A stretch of DNA of 9,177 nt from contig CALLXZ010000358.1 in assembly GCA_937875605.1 (NCBI GenBank), positions 1 to 9,177 of the forward strand, written 5' to 3'. Source of the DNA: an uncultured Moheibacter sp. (GTDB lineage Bacteria; Bacteroidota; Bacteroidia; Flavobacteriales; Weeksellaceae). The translations under genes were made by a program, and so were the position numbers. Below are positions 6,194 to 9,177 of the stretch, piece after piece (the stretch's first letter is position 1; each line of letters opens with the position of its first letter). The notes under the pieces are model-generated. The model saw only the letters and a list, made by a program, of their open reading frames with translations, ran no database searches and was not told the DNA's origin.

Positions 6194-6201
6194 TACTTTT
6201 G
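6194..6201 (+). promoter_or_regulatory. Promoter -7 element (TACTTTTG) before atpB
   Basis: TACTTTTG is an exact TAnnTTTG match, 19 bases before the atpB ATG. Upstream at about -33 the sequence is T-rich (GGTTTC, 6169-6173), with no TTG. Transcription would start near 6208, within a small palindrome (CTCAA at 6205-6209, TTGAG at 6212-6216) that could be an operator or chance. It suggests that atpB-atpE can be made independently of the two small genes before them. Confidence 0.6.
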
Positions 6202-6220
6202 CACCTCAAAATTGAGTTAA

Positions 6221-7339
6221 ATGAAAACTCCTATGAGTAAACTATTTACATTCATTCTGTTGTTCCTTGCTTTTTCGACAACTTATGCAGTTGAAACTCC
6301 AGCGCATGGAGAAACTCCTGCGTTGTCTGAACAGGATCAAATGAAAGCCGAAATCAACGAAGTTATCCCACATCACTTACAGGATTCTCATTTCTATAAT
6401 GTATTGACGGATAAAGAGCATCATACCTATATCGGGTTTTCGCTTCCGGTTATTTTGATAGACAACGGATTGGTTGTTTTTTGTTCTTCTCAATTTGGAC
6501 ACGGAGAAAAAGTGGTAGAGAAAAACGGGAATTATTATAAATTATACCATAGCAAGATATACAAAACGGATGCGCAAGGTGTCATAAATTATGATGAGAA
6601 GCACAATGTGACGAACGAAAAACCATTGGATTTTTCCATTACCAAAAACGTAGTAAACATCATTGTTACAGGTTTGATTATGTTGTTATTGTTTGGAGGA
6701 ATGGCGAAACGTTACAAAAAATCCTTGGTTCCTTCCGGATTGGGAAGATTTTTGGAGCCGATTATTTTATATGTAAAAGACGATATTGCAATTCCAAACA
6801 TCGGAGAGAAGCATTATAAAAGATTCATGAGTTTTTTATTAACGATTTTCTTCTTTATTTGGATTTTAAATATTTTAGGAATCTCACCATTGGCAGCAAA
6901 TGTTACGGGGAATATTACGGTAACGGCAGCTTTGGCGGTTATCACTTTTATAATTACCAACGTATCGGGCAGATCGACTTATTGGTCGCATATTTTCAAT
7001 CCATTAGGAAATTCAATGCCTTGGTATGCGAAAATTCCTTTGTATATCTTATTGATTCCAATTGAAGTTTTGGGTGTTTTTATCAAACCGTTTTCATTGA
7101 TGATCCGACTTTTTGCCAACATCACGGCAGGACACATCGTGATGATGAGTTTGGTGGGAATGATATTTATTTTTAAATCTTGGTTAGGCGGCACACTATC
7201 ATTTGGATTGTCGTTCGCCATCTTTTTGATAGAATTTTTTGTAGCATTGCTACAGGCCTATATATTTACCATGTTGGCAGCGCTTTACTTCGGTTTCGCC
7301 GTAGAAGAGCATCACCACGAAGGCGAAGAAGCACATTAA
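6221..7339 (+). CDS. atpB: ATP synthase Fo subunit a
   Basis: This is the stationary ion-channel subunit of Fo in the inner membrane. The product has 372 residues, far longer than the 271 of E. coli. It begins with a signal peptide (about 1-23, ending TTYA), followed by a hydrophilic, His-rich extracytoplasmic domain of about 115 residues. The conserved core starts near residue 141 with the first helix. The essential Arg is R296 in MIRLFANITAGH, and the conserved Gln is Q345 in LLQAYIFTMLAALY. The C-terminus is a His/Glu-rich tail (EEHHHEGEEAH). A long exported N-terminus is usual for Bacteroidota. The start at 6221 follows the promoter box closely. A second ATG at 6233 would shorten the signal peptide by 4 residues and cannot be excluded. 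It is followed after 33 bases by atpE. Confidence 0.97.
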   Translation: MKTPMSKLFTFILLFLAFSTTYAVETPAHGETPALSEQDQMKAEINEVIPHHLQDSHFYNVLTDKEHHTYIGFSLPVILIDNGLVVFCSSQFGHGEKVVEKNGNYYKLYHSKIYKTDAQGVINYDEKHNVTNEKPLDFSITKNVVNIIVTGLIMLLLFGGMAKRYKKSLVPSGLGRFLEPIILYVKDDIAIPNIGEKHYKRFMSFLLTIFFFIWILNILGISPLAANVTGNITVTAALAVITFIITNVSGRSTYWSHIFNPLGNSMPWYAKIPLYILLIPIEVLGVFIKPFSLMIRLFANITAGHIVMMSLVGMIFIFKSWLGGTLSFGLSFAIFLIEFFVALLQAYIFTMLAALYFGFAVEEHHHEGEEAH

Positions 7340-7354
7340 TTTAGAATTGTTTAA

Positions 7355-7573
<219 letters not shown>

Positions 7574-7576
7574 TAT

Positions 7577-7616
7577 AAAAACTCACTGAACAACGGTTGG
7601 TTGCAGTGAGTTTTTT
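7577..7616 (+). terminator. Intrinsic terminator or attenuator between atpE and atpF
   Basis: Bases 7577-7588 (AAAAACTCACTG) pair perfectly with 7604-7615 (12 bp). The stem is extended above a 2-base bulge by CAAC (7591-7594) with GTTG (7600-7603), and a T tract ends at 7616. It begins 4 bases after the atpE stop. Both form and placement are those of a real terminator in the middle of the cluster. Confidence 0.82.
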
Positions 7617-7630
7617 AGATTTTATATTTG
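7601..7630 (+). promoter_or_regulatory. Full-consensus promoter for atpF-atpH-atpA
   Basis: TTG (7601-7603), exactly 19 bases, then TATATTTG (7623-7630) matches both halves of the Bacteroidota consensus. It is the only promoter in the window where both boxes are present at the expected spacing. The -33 TTG lies in the right arm of the terminator hairpin. Transcription would begin near 7637, about 40 bases before the atpF start. Confidence 0.72.
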
Positions 7631-7679
7631 AATAAATTAAGAAATAATAAACAGGTAGTATACCTTAAATTAAAATAAA

Positions 7680-8180
7680 ATGGAGAAATTATTTAGCGAT
7701 TTTTCATTTGGGTTGTTTTTCTGGCAGATTCTTTTGTTTTTGCTGTTCTTATTCTTATTGAGAAAGTTTGCATGGAAACCTATTTTGGGTGCGGTAAATG
7801 AAAGAGAAAAATCGATCGAAGATGCTTTGAATGAAGCCAAAAAAGCACGTGAAGAAATGACGCTTTTAAAATCAGAAAATGACAAGATTTTAAAAGAAGC
7901 AAAAATCGAACGTGATGCGATTTTAAAAGAAGCAAGAGAAGCAAAAGACAGCATCATAGCACAAGCCAAGGAAACGGCTCAGTCTGCAGCAGACCGTTTG
8001 GTTGAAAATGCTAAATTGGCGATCAACAATGAAAAAGCGGCTGCGATGACAGACCTTAAAAATCAAGTTGCCCAATTGTCAATTGATGTTGCTGAAAAAG
8101 TATTGAAGAAAGAATTAAATGATAAATCGGCTCAGGAATCGTTGGCGAGAGATATCATTAATGAAGCTAAATTAAACTAA
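7680..8180 (+). CDS. atpF: ATP synthase Fo subunit b
   Basis: This is the peripheral-stalk subunit. The product has 166 residues, with one N-terminal membrane helix (about 9-28, containing FFWQ), the conserved K33-P34-I35 just after it, and a long charged coiled coil rich in Lys, Glu and Ala to the C-terminus. It links subunit a to delta and alpha. Only one b-type gene is present, so a homodimer is expected rather than b/b'. The start is set by the helix and the family length. The stop is followed after 1 base by the atpH ATG, so the two genes are tightly coupled. Confidence 0.96.
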   Translation: MEKLFSDFSFGLFFWQILLFLLFLFLLRKFAWKPILGAVNEREKSIEDALNEAKKAREEMTLLKSENDKILKEAKIERDAILKEAREAKDSIIAQAKETAQSAADRLVENAKLAINNEKAAAMTDLKNQVAQLSIDVAEKVLKKELNDKSAQESLARDIINEAKLN

Positions 8181-8181
8181 A

Positions 8182-8742
8182 ATGGCAGGATTTCGCGCAG
8201 CTAAACGATACGCAAAAGGATTGATGCAGTTTGCAAACGAGAGTGGCAAAGCGGCAGAAATCAATCAGGAAATGGTGGATTTGAAAAATTCGATTCAGTC
8301 CAGTCGTGAATTGGCGCAATTCTTAAGTTCTCCTGTTTTGGATTCGAGAAGAAAAAATGAGATAGCAAAAGAATTGTTCAAAGGATTTTCACCGGCAAGT
8401 CAGAACTTCATCAAATTGGTTATCGATCAAAGAAGAGAAGGTTTGTTAAAGCAAATCGCTTCTCAGTTCAACGAATTGTATGACCAATCTAACAACATTC
8501 GAACAGCTGAAGTCATCACAGCGACTGAACTGAATGAGGGATTGATTCAAGAGATTCTTGAAAAAGCAAAATCCACGATGGGTGCAAATTATTCCTATAA
8601 AATCGAAAATAAAATCAACCCGGATTTGATCGGAGGTTTCATTTTGCGTGTGGGTGATAAACAAATCGACTCCAGCGTAAGATCGAGATTGAATAAATTG
8701 AAAAAAGAATTTGATATAAACGATTACGTTGCTAAAATTTAA
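8182..8742 (+). CDS. atpH: ATP synthase F1 subunit delta (OSCP homologue)
   Basis: This soluble stator subunit joins the b dimer to the top of the alpha3beta3 head. The product has 186 residues, of normal length. The N-terminal helical domain (about 1-105) starts with AAKRYAKGLMQFA and includes FLSSPVL and FIKLVIDQRREGLL. The C-terminal domain has the family motif GGFILRVGDKQIDSSVRSRLNKL (about 150-172), given here as key residues G150-G151 and the D-x-S-V-R-x-L pattern. It begins 1 base after atpF. A 109-base AT-rich gap separates it from atpA. Confidence 0.96.
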   Translation: MAGFRAAKRYAKGLMQFANESGKAAEINQEMVDLKNSIQSSRELAQFLSSPVLDSRRKNEIAKELFKGFSPASQNFIKLVIDQRREGLLKQIASQFNELYDQSNNIRTAEVITATELNEGLIQEILEKAKSTMGANYSYKIENKINPDLIGGFILRVGDKQIDSSVRSRLNKLKKEFDINDYVAKI

Positions 8743-8815
8743 ATAGAATTTGGATGTAAATAATTAAAAATCTGAATTCTTAAATTTAAACTAAAAAATA
8801 AAAGTTGCAAGTAGA

Positions 8816-8843
8816 TTAAACTTGAAACCTTAAACTTTAAACA
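8816..8843 (+). repeat. 14-bp tandem repeat in the atpA leader
   Basis: TTAAACTTGAAAC (8816-8828) and TTAAACTTTAAAC (8830-8842) differ at one position and follow each other with a period of 14. A related word, TTAAATTTAAAC, lies at 8780-8791. The rest of the atpH-atpA gap (8743-8851) is AT-rich. TAAACTTG (8817-8824) is one mismatch from TAnnTTTG but has no partner box. The sequence is low in complexity, so function is uncertain. Confidence 0.5.
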
Positions 8844-8851
8844 AAAGTAAA

Positions 8852-9177
8852 ATGGCAGAAATAAAACCGGCTGAAGTTTCAGCAATCTTAAAACAACAGC
8901 TTTCTAACTTCGACGTAAACGTTGAAATGTCAGAAGTAGGAACAGTTCTTAGTGTTGGTGATGGTATTGCTCGTGTTTACGGATTGGACAATGCTCAGAT
9001 GGGTGAGTTAGTAGAATTCTCCAATGGATTGGAAGGAATGGTACTGAACCTGGAAGAGGATAACGTTGGGGTAGTATTAATGGGTCAGTCCAAAGAAATC
9101 AAGGAAGGTGACACCGTAAAACGAACCAACCGAATTACATCCATCCGTGTAGGAGAAGGAATGTTAGGTCGTGTGGT
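8852..9177 (+). CDS. atpA: ATP synthase F1 subunit alpha, N-terminal part (cut by the window edge)
   Basis: The first 108 codons of the catalytic-head subunit alpha are present and the frame runs off the right edge. The N-terminal stretch [17 protein letters not shown] is followed by the beta-barrel domain with [42 protein letters not shown] and the start of GEGMLGRVV. These are diagnostic of alpha rather than beta (key pattern [11 protein letters not shown]). The Walker A motif, expected further on at about residue 170, is not in the window. The remaining cluster genes, probably atpG next, cannot be seen. Confidence 0.97.
   Translation, partial: MAEIKPAEVSAILKQQLSNFDVNVEMSEVGTVLSVGDGIARVYGLDNAQMGELVEFSNGLEGMVLNLEEDNVGVVLMGQSKEIKEGDTVKRTNRITSIRVGEGMLGRV

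Noticed and set aside
7670..7969. Minus-strand open frame of 99 codons opposite atpF
   Set aside because: It is the mirror of the Lys/Glu/Ala-rich coiled coil of subunit b, giving a Ser/Phe/Ala-rich artefact.

Overview
The window comes from a Bacteroidota genome, very probably Flavobacteriia. The evidence is: low GC outside one island; no Shine-Dalgarno sequences before the starts; repeated matches to the Bacteroidota promoter -7 element TAnnTTTG; an outer-membrane protein of the Porin_10 type; a Dus protein of flavobacterial type; and an ATP synthase cluster with a long subunit a carrying a signal peptide. No mobile element, CRISPR array, tRNA or rRNA was seen.

Layout. Positions 1-68 hold the tail of an upstream unit ending in a clean intrinsic terminator. 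A porin gene (114-2087, +) follows with its own promoter, then a small membrane-anchored protein of unknown function (2106-2549, +). A GC-richer island (about 2674-3390) contains a 162-residue conserved hypothetical gene and a roughly 220-base non-coding stretch full of inverted and direct repeats. It closes with a perfect 13-bp bidirectional terminator (3401-3429). On the minus strand lie a secreted protein with a calcium-loop-like motif (3485-4054), a hotdog-fold thioesterase (4117-4500) and a tRNA-dihydrouridine synthase (4548-5531). The last two probably share a transcript.

From 5561 to the right edge, head to head with dus, runs the ATP synthase cluster. Its order is an AtpZ/AtpI-type small membrane protein, a four-helix AtpI-like membrane protein, atpB (a), atpE (c), atpF (b), atpH (delta) and the first 108 codons of atpA (alpha). 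The first two genes overlap by ATGA and probably help assemble Fo. The a and c subunits form the ion path, b and delta the stator, and alpha part of the F1 head. Subunit c has E53 as the ion-binding carboxylate and lacks the Na+-type ligands, so H+ coupling is inferred.

The most interesting regulatory feature is between atpE and atpF. A strong intrinsic terminator is directly overlapped by a full-consensus promoter (TTG, 19 bases, TATATTTG). This suggests that the Fo a/c genes and the stator/F1 genes are transcribed as separately tuned units. Another -7 element lies just before atpB. The dus start is also unusual: no usable in-frame ATG, a perfect promoter box over one candidate TTG, and an out-of-frame ATG that a single extra T would restore. 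I see ordinary housekeeping genes here and no clear evidence of a new multi-gene system. The repeat-rich island and its conserved protein of unknown function are the best candidates for something undescribed.
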